Assembly (NCBI GenBank): GCA_026075535.2
Contig: AP026543.1
Span: 8,308,001 to 8,372,000 of the forward strand
DNA: 64,000 nt
Direction: 5' to 3'
Origin: Tricholoma matsutake
Lineage: Eukaryota; Basidiomycota; Agaricomycetes; Agaricales; Tricholomataceae
Under the pieces are notes generated by a model that was not told the DNA's origin, searched no databases, and saw only the letters and a program-made list of their open reading frames with translations. A program made the translations under genes and the position numbers. Every line of letters begins with the position of its first letter. The first letter of the stretch is position 1. Below, piece by piece: positions 29,540 to 42,978 of the stretch.

Positions 29540-32500
29540 GGCCTAACAAGGGCCCTCCCAGTTGAACAGGGACCCACACATTTTCCTCCACAACAGGGCT
29601 TTCACCCCACAGTGATCGACCTGATGTTCATACCCACAGATCTGAGATTCATGTTGTACTGCGAAATCGTCCCAACAGCCAGGGGTATGTCCGACCACGC
29701 CCCGTTGACTCTGACACTGCCTGGCCCGGGATCTTTGGTTCCGGTTACCAAGTGGTCCATCAAAAAAGGATCTGAGGAGGAAGCATCGTACCTCGATGCC
29801 ATCTCCTCCGCTTTAAATCCCTGGCTTAATTGGCACGGAAACACATCAGCAGAAATCAATGATGTCATCTCGGCGATATCAACAATTTTAAACAAGGCAT
29901 GGGATAACCACGCTAAGGAATCTCACCTAGGCAAGTTGTCCAAAGGATGGTGGACAGATGAATGCAGAGGTGCTCTAGATGCCTACAGGGCCTCCCATGA
30001 TGGAGAGGACTGGAAGCACTACTGGAAAGTCATGTGACATGCAAGGCGAGACTTCTTTGAGGACCGTATCCACAAAGTGGCTACCATGAACAGACGACCC
30101 TGGGACCTAATGTCCTGGACTCATCAATGTAACCTACTATCGTTCGAGGTGATCTCTTATCAGGGAAACCCTTGCAACGATCTAGATTCTCTATGGGCTG
30201 CCCTTGATGGGTCCTACAACACTGCCTCGGACCAAGAAGTCGATCTGAACATCTTAAATGATCTGGATCTGGTGCCTGAAAGGGCTTGGGTCCTGTTCTC
30301 CATTATGGAAATGAAAGAAGCACTTAATGTGTGTTCTTCCCGATCTGCTCCAGGGCCCGATCATATTACGTGGTCACACCTAAAACACTGGTGTAGCAAC
30401 CCTGAACTAGCGAGCCTCATCACTGCAGGACATTGGCCTGCGCACTTCAAGGAATCCTTGTCGGTAATCATCCCGAAACCAGGGAAACCTAACTATTCTA
30501 TGCCAAAGTCATTCAGGCCTATAGTACTCCTGAACACTCTGGGCAAGCTAGTCGAAAAGATGCTGTCTAGACGGCTCCAGTTCGACGGAGTGGCACACAA
30601 TGCTTTTGAACAAAACCAGTTTGGAGGAGTTGCCCAGTGTTTCACAGAGGACGCAGGAATCTACCTCACCCACCTCGTCAGGGCAGGATGGGCTCAGGGC
30701 CTCAAAACGAGCATTGTCACCTTCGACATTGCTCAATTCTTCCCCTCATTGAACCACCAGGTTCTGTTTTTTTTTTTTGGATCAGAATTCATAACATGGG
30801 GCTCGAATGCAGTCTGCAGAGCAGGGTACAAACTCGGGTACTACTCTATCTATGCATTCCCCTTGCCCATCTCCCACTCAGGTCCCTGTTTTAGCCACTT
30901 TAGGCGGGCAGTGCCACAAACATTGGCCTCTCAGCCAGGAAAGGCAATAATCCGGAGGGGGAGCCCCCCCTCCCGAGGCTAGCCATTAGATCGTCCACTG
31001 GAGCAAAACGGTCCCCCAGCCACATGTCTGACCAAAGTCAGACCAGGCGCAGTAGTGTTAATTCACCATAAATCCCCCCTTGTGGGAGGAATAACCATCT
31101 GCATATTTCCAGCCAACAAGGGTTGACCACCCCAGACGAATGAGGTGGACCATTACCATGTTGTGCACGAGTAACAGAGATGTGGCAGCTGGTTGTTCAC
31201 CTGGTTATTCACCGGAACCGCCGTAAGCAGGGGGCCAAGGCCCCCCTCGAGTAAATGCCAGAAGCTGCATGCACTCGATGACATCATCCCCCCCACAGTG
31301 GGGGGAAGGTATAGGGTAGTGACAAAATGTCACCGTCTTGACAGCAGCCACCAGTCACTTGGTGGGCGTGAGTACAGCGGCGTAGGCCTCTGTTCTAGTT
31401 GTGGCACTGCTGTCCACGAGGACCTCAAGCATGACAGCGCCGTGCTGGGGATGAGGGTTCCCCAGATTGAGGCTCTGATTGAGCAGCTTGCATCGCCGCA
31501 TAGGAAGCTTGGAAAGCTGCCGGTGATATGAGATCAAGAGGTGTTGCGGCGGCAGCTAGCTCCACAACATCATCTCAGACAATCGCCAGGTGGCCGTGAA
31601 TAAATCCCAGGCCATTTGGCACCATGCATTCCTCTCTGCAGGGGGAACAGTGGACACACGGATGGTACCAACGAACATGGTCATCGCATCCAGTTGATGT
31701 AGCATGGCATGAGAGGTGGCTGCGATTTCCAACCTCTCATTCACAGATAACGGCACTTCATCCTCCACCAACTCAGGTATGGAGGGTAGAGGCAGTGATG
31801 GGGCAGGGGATGCCTCCGGATAAAGGAGCTCAGCAATGCCGAGCTCCTGTGTATACACATCCTTGTGTTCAAAACTGCGAGTCAGTCATTTGTGTGCGAC
31901 ATGGACATCTTGCACCCACAGTACATGGTCGATCATTTGCCTCGAAGCAAGCTTGGGGCTGCTCTCGGCATGATTGAGGGCCTCCTGCATAGCAAGAGAA
32001 TCCTCGTCATTGTCAGGGTCGGAGAGGTCTTCTCTGGCCCATAGATCTCTAACTGCCTTTAGGGCAGCTGCTACCTCCGGATCGTCTCATTCGTACCGGG
32101 TGTCATAGTCGTGGATGTCATCATCAAAGATGTTGCCCATAATCAGGGGGGGGGAGGGGGTGTGAAGCCCCCAGTGTGGTGGATGGTCTCTGGTTCGCCA
32201 TTTGGGCATAGAGAGTGAGTTAGCACTAGTAGATGATGGAAGAGATCAGGATATGTAGCGTGCTATCGATAATGGCTGGTCCCTTATCTCCATTCTGGGT
32301 CCACCCGATACAGCCTCCAAATGCTCTGAGGGGGCGAACAGGCCGCGCATCCTGTTGCCTGGTGGGAGAAGATTGAACCCAGGTCATAACACCCCAGAGG
32401 AGTGAGCACCAGAGGTGAGACATCCCCAGGGATCGGATGGATGGATCTCTTAGCAAATCAGGCCAGGCCTGGAGATGCCGAGAGCGTTCGTGATGGCGAA

Positions 32501-33020
32501 ATCCGATCAAAAATCGGACCTAAATTGGAGTGTCAATGTCGCCGGCAACATTGAGCAGAGGTGTTTACCACCGTTTATGGTGGTTGTAACAAGTCAAGGA
32601 GTGATGCCACCAGGTTCTGTTGGAAATTATATCCCGGTTGGGGTTCCCTGTGCAAGTGGTGAACTTCTTCCGCTCCTACCTTGTGGGTCACAAAACGACC
32701 TATAAATGGAATGCCTTCTCATCTGGCTCCTTTGCAGCCGATGTGGGGGTGGGACAGGGCTCTGCCCTATCCCCTGTTTTATCGGTGTTATATCTAACAC
32801 CCATAATGAAACTCTTCAGAAGAAGCGATATTGGCCACAAGGTCGATCTCATGTCTTATGTGAACGATGGCACCCTCATCGCCTGCTCTGCACGGTTGGA
32901 GGACAATCTCCCCCTTCTCAAAAAAGCATATGGCTGGATCTTCCAGGCATTCACCTCCCTCGGACTTGTCTTGGAACACGACAAGTCTGAGATATTTCAT
33001 TTTTCAAGGTCAAGGAGCTT
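29540..33020 (+). pseudogene. LINE 'L' copy split by a B insertion
   Basis: L sequence at 29,540-30,766 (end of APE through RT: SDHAPLTL, APGPDHITWSHLK, FRPIVLLNTLGKLVEKML, FDIAQFFPSLNHQV) resumes at 32,607-33,020 (GQGSALSPVLSVL, SYVNDG, YGWIFQAFTSL). Part of the RT has a deletion relative to the copy at 25,108 (the segment before GHWPAHFKES). The catalytic box reads YVND instead of YVDD. A stop is present at ~30,036. The RNase H part is missing. Confidence 0.85.
30767..32606 (-). mobile_element. B retroposon, decayed, with 13 bp TSD
   Basis: Poly(T) 30,767-30,778, B 3'UTR, a decayed ORF (readable at 31,858-31,556: ELGIAELLYPE, ELVEDEVPLS, WCQMAWDLFTATWRLSE; start region near 32,207) and a 5'UTR with an internal deletion at ~32,416. 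The TSD CCACCAGGTTCTG lies at 30,754-30,766 and 32,607-32,619. In element orientation insertion follows CCAA. More stops and changes than in the other copies suggest it is older. Confidence 0.88.
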
Positions 33021-33026
33021 TAAGTC

Positions 33027-33906
33027 GCTCCTTGACTTGTTACAACCACCATAAACAGTGGTAAACACCTCTGCTCAACGTTGCTGGCGACGTCAACACT
33101 TCAATTTAGGTCCGATTTTTGATTGGATTTTGCCATCACAAACGCTCTCGGCGTCTCCAGGCCTGGCCTGATTTGCTAAGAGATCCGTCCATCCGATCCC
33201 CGGGGATGCCCCGGTCATTGTTTTTGACAATGGCTGCTATCTGTCTCATTCCCCTTGGCTTCGAGGATCCTGGCTAGGTGAGTGGAGTCTATGAAAGAGT
33301 AGTCTGGGTCCCTATGGGGGCTAAGAGTGGGATGCCTGCTTCAATGCTTGCCCAAGTAGAAGCACTTGTTTAGCTGGGGGAGGTCTGGTGGCTTAGGGGG
33401 GAGGGACGTTCTCACTGGACTGTTGGCCGTCCTGGGGGCCTCCAACCTCCATGCTATGTGAGTTTCTACTGCTAGAGACAAGCTACACTGACTATCCACT
33501 TGGAATACACCATCGTTAAAAGGGGCTGGGTGATGGTGCCCCCTGGGGGCTAGGACAACGCTTGGGTGGCCGCTCACCACCACCTACTCCTTACCTCCGG
33601 TATTCACTCCTCTGGGGTGCTCAGAACCGGGGTCAATCTTCCCTCCCACTAGGCAGCAGGATGCGCAGCCTGCCTGCCCCCTCGGAGCGTCTGGAGGCTG
33701 TATTGGGTGGACCTGGAATTGAGATAAGGGGCCAGCTGTTATCAATCTCACGCTGTGTACTTTGACTTCTACTGTCATCTACCTGTACTAACTCACTCTC
33801 AATGCCCAAACAGCCAACCAGAGATCAACCACCACACCGGGGGCTTCATGCCCCCTCCCTGATTACGGGCGACATCTATGATGATGACATCCAAGACTAC
33901 AACACC
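33027..33906 (+). mobile_element. B retroposon, 5'UTR plus ~35 codons
   Basis: It starts at the B 5' terminus GCTCCTTGAC (33,027) and runs through the 5'UTR to ATG at 33,802 and MPKQPTRDQPPH. It stops abruptly after DIYDDDIQDYNT, where the next B copy begins. No 3' part of this copy is found after the following elements. Confidence 0.8.
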
Positions 33907-34780
33907 ACTCCTTGACTTGTTACAACCACCATAAACAGTGGTAAACACTCCTGCTTGATGTTGGTAGCAACGTCGAGACTTCAATTTTGGTCCGATTTTT
34001 GATCGGATTTTGCCATCACAAATGCTCTCAGCGTCTCCAGGCTTGCCCTGATTTGCTAAGAGATCCGTCCATCTGATCCCCGGGGATGCCCCGGTCATTG
34101 TCTCTGACAGTGACTGCTATCTGTCTCGTTCTCCTGGCCTTCGAGGATCCTGACTAGGTGAGTGTTGTCTATGAAAGAGTAGTCTGGGTCCCTCTGGGGG
34201 CTTAGAGTGGGTGTGGGATGCCTGCTTCAACGCTTGCCCAAGTCGACACACTTGGTTAGTTGGGGGAGGTCTGGCTTAGAGAGGAGGGACATTATCACTG
34301 GATTGCTGGTCGTCTGGGAGGCTTCCAGCCTCCATGCTCTGTGAGTTTCTACTACTAGAGACATGCTACACTGACTACCCATTGGAATACACCATCGTTA
34401 AAAGGGGTCGGGCAATGGTGCCCCCTGATGGCTAGGTTTTACCTTGGTGGCCACTTTTCACCACCAATTCTCTACCTCCGGTGCTCACTCTTCTAGGGTG
34501 TTATGACCCAGGTTCAATCTTCTCCCACCAGGCAGCAGGGTATGCGGCCTGCTTGCCCCCTGGGAGCGTTTGGAGGCTGTATCGGGTGGATCCGGAACTG
34601 AGATAAGGGACCATCTGTTATTGATGCCATGCTACGTATCTTGATTTCTACCATCACCTACTAGTGCTAACCTACTCTCTATGCCTAAACGGCGAACCAG
34701 AGCCCAACCACCATGCTGGGGTCTACACAACCCCTCCCTGATTACAGGTGACATCTATGACGATGACGTCCAAGACTCGA
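33907..34780 (+). mobile_element. B retroposon, 5'UTR plus ~33 codons, tandem
   Basis: A second B copy in the same orientation. Its ORF starts at ATG 34,681 (MPKRRTRAQPPCWGLHN) and again stops at DIYDDDVQDS, the same ORF position at which the preceding copy breaks. The third copy starts here. Confidence 0.8.
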
Positions 34781-36643
34781 CGCTCCTTGACTTGTTACAA
34801 CCACCATAAACAGTGGTAAATACTCCTGCTTGATGTTGGTAGCAATGTCGAGACTCCAATTTTTGTCTGATTTTCGATCGGATTTCACCATCACGAATGC
34901 TCTTGGCGTCTCCAGGCCTGCCCTGATTTGCTAAGAGATCTGTCCATCTGATCCCCGGGGATGCCCCGGTCATTGTTTTTGACAATGGCTGCTATTCGTC
35001 TCGTTCCCCTGTGCTTTGAGGATCCTGGCTAGGTGAGTGGTGTCTATGAAAGAGTAGTCTAGGTCCCTATGGGGGCTTAGAGTGGGTGTGGGATGCCTGC
35101 TTCAACACTTGCCCAAGTCGACGCACTCGTTTAGTTGGGGGAGGTCTGGCTCAGGGGGAGGGACATCGTTACTGGACTGCTGGTCGTCTTTGGGGCTTCC
35201 AACCTCCATGCTATGTGAGTCACTACTACTAGGGACAAGCTACACTGACTACCTGTTGGAATACACCGTTGCTAAAAGGGGCCGGGTGACGGTGCCCCCT
35301 GATAGCTAGGTCGATGCTCTGGTGGCCGCATTTCACCACCGACTCCTCACCTCTGGTGCTCACTCCTCTGGGGTGTTATGACCCAGGTTCAATCTTCTCC
35401 CACCAGGCAACAGGATGCGCGGCCTGTTTGCCCCCTCGGAGCATTTGGAGGCTGTATCGGGTGGACCTGGAACTGAGACAAGGGGCCATCTGTTATCGAT
35501 CTTATGCTACGTACTTTGACTGTTATCGTCATTTACCTGTGCTAACTCACTCTCAATGCCCAAACGGCTGAACAGAGACCAAACCACACGCTGGGGCCTT
35601 CACAACCCCACCTTGATTACGGGTGACATTGTTGGTGATGATGCCCAAGACTACGACACCCAGTTCTCACAGAACAAACTGGAGGTAGCAGCTGCCCTAG
35701 GCAGTTTGAGATCTGTGGGCTGGGGAGGACCTCCCTGACCCTGACGACTATGAGGACTCTCTTGCTAGGCAGGAGGCCCTCGCTTACACTGCATGCTGCG
35801 TATTTCGATCACTAGCATCATATACCAGTACTAACTTGCTCCTGATGCCCAAATGGACAACCAGAGACGATCGTTCCAACAATCCTACGCCTCCGGCAGC
35901 TGTCCCAGCTTCCTGTGTGGTGATGCCAACAGCTCTAGCAGAGCTTCAATCTGGGGAACCCTCGTTCCCAGTACAGTGCCGTCATCATCACAGATGGCCA
36001 TGCCATTACTTGTGTGGGGCATTCTGCTCCACACTCATCACTGCCAGTCCGCTGGCTGCTGTCGGGTTGGTGACAAATGTCGCTGCCCTTTACGTTCTCC
36101 CCGCTGCGGGGGGGAAACTGCTATCGAGTGCATGTGCTTGCAGCGCATTTGCTCGAGGGGGGCCTTGGCCCCCTGCCTATGACGGTTCCGGTGAATAACC
36201 AGGTGAACAACCAGCTGCCACATTACTGTCACGCATGCATTACATGGTGATGGTCCACCTCATTCGTCTGGGGTGGTCAATCCTCATTGGCTGGGAGTAT
36301 GCGGACGGTTATTCCTCCCGCAAGGGGGGATTTACAGTGAATTAACATGGCTGTGCCTGATCTGACTTTGGTTGGATATGTGGCTGGGGGACCGCTTCAC
36401 ACCAGCTGATGATCTAATGGCTAGCTTCGGGAGGGGGGCTCCCCCTCTGGATTATTGCCTTTCCTGGCTGAGAGGCCAACGTCTGTGGCACTGCCCACCT
36501 AAAGTGGCTAAAATGGGGACCTGGGTGGGAGATGGGCGAGGGGAACGTGTAGATAGAGTAGTACCCAAATTTGTACCCTGCTCCATGGACTGCGATCAAG
36601 CCCCACGTTATAAATTGTTGACCCAAAAAAAAAAAAAAAAAAA
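34781..36643 (+). mobile_element. B retroposon, complete ends, internally deleted ORF
   Basis: A 1.86 kb copy with the 5' terminus at 34,781-34,790, ORF start at 35,556 (MPKRLNRDQTTRWGLHN), a frameshift near 35,735 (AGEDLP-equivalent read as WGGPP then a stop), an internal deletion covering the ELVEDE core, the 3'UTR and 19 A (36,625-36,643). It shares its deletion and several diagnostic bases with the split copy at 13,291-17,443. Confidence 0.85.
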
Positions 36644-36770
36644 CAAGATTTCAAGTTGGAAAGCAGTCAGAACAGGAAAATGAAGTGTAGAATGAAGGCA
36701 TAATTGTAGTTATAACAGCTATTTACACATTGCCAGGGATGCAAAATTATTGGCGCCCTCTGTTGGGAGC

Positions 36771-39700
36771 CTAACATACAACCAGGACCTTCCTGCCAAT
36801 ACTATAAGTGCCTGCTGGCCGCTGGACAGTTGTGACATGAGTGATAATATGGACAGGCTCAATAATACTAAGGTTGTTAGAGGGGAGTGCATCAACAATT
36901 TGTACCATAAATCCAGGGTGGTGTATGAATGGTGCCTGCCTCTCCTCTTGTGTAGATAGTGATTGATGTGAGCAGACTCTTATAAAGGTGTGCATTATTC
37001 CCTTCAGCAGAAGTCTCCAAATGTTTTGAATGAATCCTGTATCATGAGCCTGTGTCAATGGATTGTAGAACTTTATAGCACTGTTTCCTTTATGTGACTT
37101 TTCACAACTGAATGTGCACTCATCATGGTGCACCTGCAAAAGATGCTGGGCTTGTGGAGAGAGAATAATGGCATTTGGTGGATGGGGAAGATCAGAGTAA
37201 GCTCGGTATGGTCTTCCTGTCTGGTGAAGATAATTAAGCAGATTGTTATAATCTACTTCAAGAAGGCAAGGTGCCTTTGCTAGAATATCTGCCACTTCTG
37301 TAGACTGGAGAGGTACTGGATGGTCATCCATGGCCATGTCTCCTGGCTCAAGAATATCACATAATTCTTTTAAATGATCTTTGCTGTGCAGTAAAGCATC
37401 TACACATGCTTGACGACTCATCTGACAAAGCATTGTAAGATCTAAATCCCCTGATCTTGGTATTAGCTATCAATCTTTGAGCAAAATAATTGAAACACAT
37501 ATGGAGATGATGATTGGTGTTCATTTTTTGCAACTTATTCATTTGTTCACCTGGAAACTCACTAAAAGAAGCCAAAGGACCCCAATATTTGAGAAGAGCA
37601 CCATTATGCATTGCATAATGATGGTTTGGCTTGGATGGACAATGTGGAAAAAGTTGTTGAATAGCAGTTCAATATTGAATATAATGCTGAGTATAGGCAT
37701 CAGCATCAGCATTGGAGGTTTGATATGCAGCTACAATATTTGTTGCTGCAACAACATGATAGAAGCAGTAGAAGTGCTGGTGGTGGAAATTTGTGGCAGT
37801 AGTTATGTACCAGAATTCAGGAATAATGAGGGAAAAGATACATGTGAAGAGGGTGAGATATTCCTGAGCTTTGAGCTTGCCATGGCTTGGTTCACCAAGA
37901 TTGGTTGGTGGTCTTTGTATCCATGTTGGAAGAGTGATATCATGAATGCAATTTCTTATTCCTTGTAGCTCAGTTTCTGTGAAGCTAAAAGGCAAAGGGT
38001 CAACAGGAATATAGTTATCATCATCATCATCATAATTGAAGTCATATGCATAGGGATTTGTGTGGCTCTGTGTGGTGGCTGTAGGTGTTGATGATGAGGA
38101 TGAGTCTGATAATTCAGAAGAAGATGGTGAGGGAGACATAGGTGGTGGTGTGTGGTGCATTGCCATTGCAGCCTCAAGATTATGTTTAGCTGCTTCTTGA
38201 AAAAGGTCATTCAATTCTTCAGCAGAATCTGATACATCTGCCTCACTCCACTGCTCATCCTTTTCCACCTCTTTAACTTTTTGGCTTTCATCCTCATCCT
38301 GTCCAATTCCCCAGAGTGCATGAAGATGATGCTGTAAAACACCCTCAAGCCAGTTATGCATAAAACCTAGTACAACATGTTTGACTGGATCCCAATATGG
38401 AAGATTATGCAGTGGAGTCCATTGCACACCAGTTGTCTTTGCAGAGCATTTCGACCAGCTTTGGTTGTCTGATGCAACCATGCCTCTGCCTGTGCACCAT
38501 TGCAGAGTTCTCAAGATTGAATATTGAGATCCTCTAGCTGATCACTGGTGCAGAGGCAGAAAGAACAGAACATTGTAGCACCATGTCCCAAAAAGCCAGT
38601 AGCCTTGCAACTTCCCTCAAGATCAGCAATCACAGGTGCAATTTTAGCTTTCACAGAGATGCCATCAGGATGTCTAGATGTTGGCAAATTTTGGCCTGGT
38701 GCAGCACCATACTTGGCAACAGATTTGATAACAGGTTCAAGAAGATGAGAGATGGTTGTGGGGTCAGGAAGATGGGGATGAGGTGTGAGACCAACAATAA
38801 ATGTATTCTCAAATTGATACCGAAAATGAAAAGGTAAGTTCAAGCAATAAAGCAGGATTGCTCCACAAGACACTTTTTTGCCTATATATAAAATAAGCTG
38901 TGTCATAGTCTATGCAGAATTTGTTAATAACTTACCAGCAATCTTATTGGTATAAGGATTAAACCAATCAATATAGATTCCAAATATTAGATGATAAGGA
39001 AACTGTAGAAAACCCTGCAAGTCATCCCAAGCAGGACTATCCTGGATATCATTCATAGTGGCACCAAAGGCAGCTGGTATATGGTTTCTGTGGTGGTTGA
39101 AAGCCTCATGAAGGCTGTCTTCAATGACCTTGGAAGATAAAAAGAACTGAAGCCAAGAATCAAAGGATTGTGTAGTGTATAGACAACATGGGACCCATTT
39201 AGGCCCATTTGGAGTATTCTGAGTTGTCCAGAGTTTTGTGTTACAGGATTGTGATCTTGGGGATGCCTTCCACTGACATTGCCAAGGAATAGGATGAGAA
39301 AAGAGGGGAAAGCACTTGGGGCAGCATGCTGTCCAAATGATTTCTGGCTCTGAGCAGTGAAGCTGATATGCTGTATGGACATCATGAGGAAGTTTGATGT
39401 TTGGAAGCTTGACATTGAGTCCAGATGATGAAAGAGCAACCTCGACAATAGAGAGAGTCACAGAGATAATAAGTTGAAGTCCTTGTAGAATTTTGTTGGT
39501 GATAGAACGACTCACACCAGCTCTATTGTGGAGCCAGATGACAAGGAGGCAGATCATCTTTGTGATAAGTACTGTAGAAAAGTTGATATCTGCATAATTA
39601 CTATTAGTCTTGATCTAACAATAACAATGTAGCACTTACCTGTGGGAGAATTAGAAGCTCTAGAACATTTTGGTGATGGACTTGGGGATGATGATTGCCG

Positions 39701-39853
39701 CTTCCCCTTTGCCAGTTGTGAAACAGGCCATTTATCCTGTTTCTCATGCTTCAAATGGGTAGAACCATCAACATACTGTCCTGGCTGTTCAACACCATTG
39801 ATGAAGATGGTTTTTGTGCTACAAATTGTGTAGTTACATATGACTAGAGGCAT
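36771..39853 (-). pseudogene. Tnp2/CACTA-like transposase, degenerate
   Basis: Minus-strand exons can be assembled. Exon 1 is 39,853-39,640 (MPLVICNYTICSTKT, PGQYVDG). A 50 nt GT-AG intron (39,639-39,590) separates exon 2 (39,589-38,936: LVIWLHNRAGVSRS, CCPKCFPLF, FGIYIDWFNPYTNKIAG). A 54 nt intron (38,935-38,882) leads to exon 3 (from 38,881: LPFHFRYQFENTFIVGL, ATMFCSFC). The DDE-type region continues at ~38,430 (LHNLPYWDPVKHVVLGFMHNWLEG) and 37,900 (TWIQRPPTNLG, HGKLKAQEYL), followed by a C-terminal domain to 36,771. These resemble the basidiomycete Tnp2 (Transposase_21) family. Damage includes a TGA at ~38,511, a frameshift near 38,430, a TGA at 37,669 and a frameshift near 37,460. Introns are intact, so decay is recent or ongoing. 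It is unlikely to make active transposase. Confidence 0.8.
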
Positions 39854-41479
39854 GGTGAACTTGGTGAAGCCTCAGTGAAGGAAAAGAGGGGGGAAAAATG
39901 ACAGCTGTTTTGGACCATTTTAATAGAAACATCAAAATTGGTTGCTATTGTAACTGATGTACATCCTCTAACTGTCCCATGCAAGAGTCTGATGCCTGTC
40001 ACCATAGTCACTATCATGAACCTATTGATTTAAACAGATATTTGTTTGTAAAAGGACATCAATCCAAGTGCTCAATTTGGTAGGATTATGTAATAAGGTG
40101 CAAACTCCAGTCAACTATGAGTCAACCGTGAGTCAACTGCCTCAGAACTTGCCTGTTGTGTGATGGTATTACAACAGGTATACATTACATTAATGATGGG
40201 CATTTAAAATCAATAAGTAATGCAAATCTTAAAAGTTGTCATGAAAAAAAATTAGTATTAGCTATTTATTCAGAGAAGTAAATATTTGTATATATGTAGA
40301 TGGATGGGTAGGTGGGTGGATGGATTACATAATAAAAACAATCAGAAAAGAACTTGTATTTGCCACATGAAGTGGTGGCCCACTATCCCCAAGTCACCAT
40401 TTCTCTAATTTCAGCCTACAATCCCATTTTTATCCAAAATAACAACCCAAAGTCCCCTCAAAATATATTTCCAGAGATGGTTTTGGTTGTCAATCATCCA
40501 ATCTTTTGCTAGAAACAGAGTAATAGGATTTTGATCATTTCCTTCCCTTTTGAATAAAATGATGGCAAGCTTCGAAAACACGATCAAGCGCATCATGACA
40601 ACACGTAAAAAATATAATTGAGTAACAGGGCTATGGGAAGGCGCAGCAAGCATCACCTCAATCTTGGACATTATGGACAGCGAAAGAAATGCAGATTAAC
40701 TCCAGACTCAGATAATAAAGAGAATGTTAGAAATATAATACATTGCATATTCTGATCTGATCTTCAAAAAAAATTAGGCCACACCCACAGCACAGTTCAC
40801 TAGTACTCAACACATAACAGTTCACTAGTATGCTTGCTTCTTTGGCAGATGTCCCCCTTATATCCATGCAACAATTTTCCATGTGGTCACTTTGATTCAT
40901 GGATGCCTATCGCAAAGAGCTAAATGGCAAACAGGCTGCATGGGCACCAAAGAAGTATCGGGGTCACTGCATGATTCCAGAGACCATCCTATGTGAGCTC
41001 ATCACTGCAAACATCAATTGAAAAGTCAGAAACCACTACACAGATTCATCTAATTCTATAATTTTCAAGTATATATTTACATTGTCATACATATTCTATA
41101 CATACATTCTCCAGTGTACATACTTATAAAGAACTTGTAATAATGTTGTCAACGTCCTTAATCGTTATTGATCACTTGATGCATTAATGAGTCATGTGTT
41201 TGGTCACAGTGCCATCACAGTGCATGTGATGGTAGAGAGTGGATGAACCCTATCTTATATGCATACTACTTGCTTGCACTTGAATAATATAAATCATATA
41301 AAAATTGAGCAAGTTGCCTTATATGGTAATACAAATAATGACAAATATATGTCACTATATCTCTAATGTTTTATGCATGCTATGGTTACTTGCTTGCATT
41401 TCAACTATATAAATCAAATAAGAATTAGAAAAATTGCCCAACATGGCAATAGAATAAAAGCACATAATCACAAAAAAAA

Positions 41480-41940
41480 ACATTTCTGAACTCAGCTCAA
41501 AAAACTGGTTAGAATGTTATATAACATCACATATATACTAATAAGATTTGGCCAATTTGATGGTAAATACCTTATATAGCAATAAAAAGTAGTCACATTG
41601 GCTATGTAGATGACATTTCTGAATTCAGCCACAAAAATGGGTAGCAATAGTATAATTTAGTCAATTTGAAGGTAATTACTGTATATGGTAATAGAAAGAT
41701 GTCACATAAATGACATTTCTGAACTCAGCTCAAAAATCTAGTCAAAATGGTATATAACATCACATACATCAATAAGGTTTAATCAATTTGATGGTAATTA
41801 CCATATATAGCAATAGAAAGAGATCAATGAATAACATTTCTGAACTCAGCTCAAGAAACCAGTCAGAATGATCATATACATCAATATGATTTAGCAAATT
41901 TGATTATAATTACCATATAGGGTAAAGTCACATGATCACA
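41480..41940. repeat. Degenerate ~120-130 bp tandem repeats
   Basis: Four units can be followed by the recurring words ACATTTCTGAAYTCAG (41,480, 41,609, 41,714 and 41,838) and TTTGATGGTAATTACC-like (41,550, 41,670, 41,790 and 41,900). A second pair of related ~60 bp segments (ACAAATATAAACAACCTTTG) lies at ~42,080 and ~42,330. Such subterminal repeats are common next to CACTA ends, but no element end is proved. Confidence 0.7.
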
Positions 41941-42978
41941 TAAATGATTGGCAAATGATGTAATTCTCATCAGTAGTTAAATGAGCCTAATCAGACAAGA
42001 AATGAGTAAGATACAACACTTTTGATTTTAAAACAAATAAATGCAAATGAGCAAGATATAGTATTTTTAATGATTTAACAAACAAATATAAACAACCTTT
42101 GTCAGCACACTCAAATCAGATGTGCAAATAGTACACATTTTATTTGCAGGTTAAATCAGTTGGATTAAAGAAGAACTGACTAAAATACCAAGTTTATACA
42201 ATACAAACAATGCCAAACAATGAGAAATATGATCTCAATGATGGGCCAATAATGTATCTTCTCATTCCAAGTTAAGTAAACCAACTTGGCCAAGAATTGA
42301 GCAAGATACAGTATTTTAATAATCTAACAAACAAATATAAACAACCTTTGTCAGCACAGTGTAAAGTGCCCAAGTTACATACCCTTCCACAAGTTAAATA
42401 AACTCAATTGAGTGGAAACTGGCTTTGATATAGTCTTTTTGATCTTGTTGATCTATAAACTAACAATGCCAAACATCAGTAAATATCTCCTGATGATAGA
42501 CCAACAGTATATTTTCATTTGTGAGTTGAATCATCCAAATTGGATGAAAACTGAAGGAGATACTATATTTAGTCATGACAACAATGCCAAACAATGCCAA
42601 ACACTCTCCCAATGATTGGTCAATGATATACTTTCCCATCTGTAGTTAAATGAACCTAATTGATAAGAAATGAGTGAGATACATGCTTTTGATTTCAGAA
42701 CAAATAAATGCAAATATATGACACATATTGAAATGCCCGGGCTGAGGTAAGGCATTTCCATTATTTGAGTCCGGTTACAAGCATATCCAGATATCCGTAA
42801 ATCTGTGTCTCGGCTAAAATTAAGTCACAAGGTTACAAAAGTCACTAAATTTTTGTAGTCATTGCTTCAGATTACTGACTGTGAGTAAAATGCAGCCGTT
42901 TTTGTCATGTGCGCTGGATTTTTCATTGATTGCTGAGTATAAGAATGAGTCTTCTGTAAACATAAGGACTCGTAACGC

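Larger units (their letters stand above)
36644..42978. other. AT-rich block flanking a DNA transposon
   Basis: Composition changes sharply at 36,644, right after the B poly(A), from GC-rich retroelement DNA to AT-rich DNA, and back at ~42,978 where a truncated L begins. It contains the Tnp2-like transposase (36,771-39,853) and, at 40,200-42,750, AT-rich non-coding sequence with short degenerate repeats. The transposon ends (CACTA-type terminal repeats) could not be identified by eye, so the limits of the DNA element inside this block are unknown. Confidence 0.7.

Noticed and set aside
40200..42750. AT-rich repeat region as a centromere or replication origin
   Set aside because: It is short, sits beside a CACTA-like transposase, and its degenerate repeats look like transposon subterminal repeats. 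Nothing specific supports the other readings.
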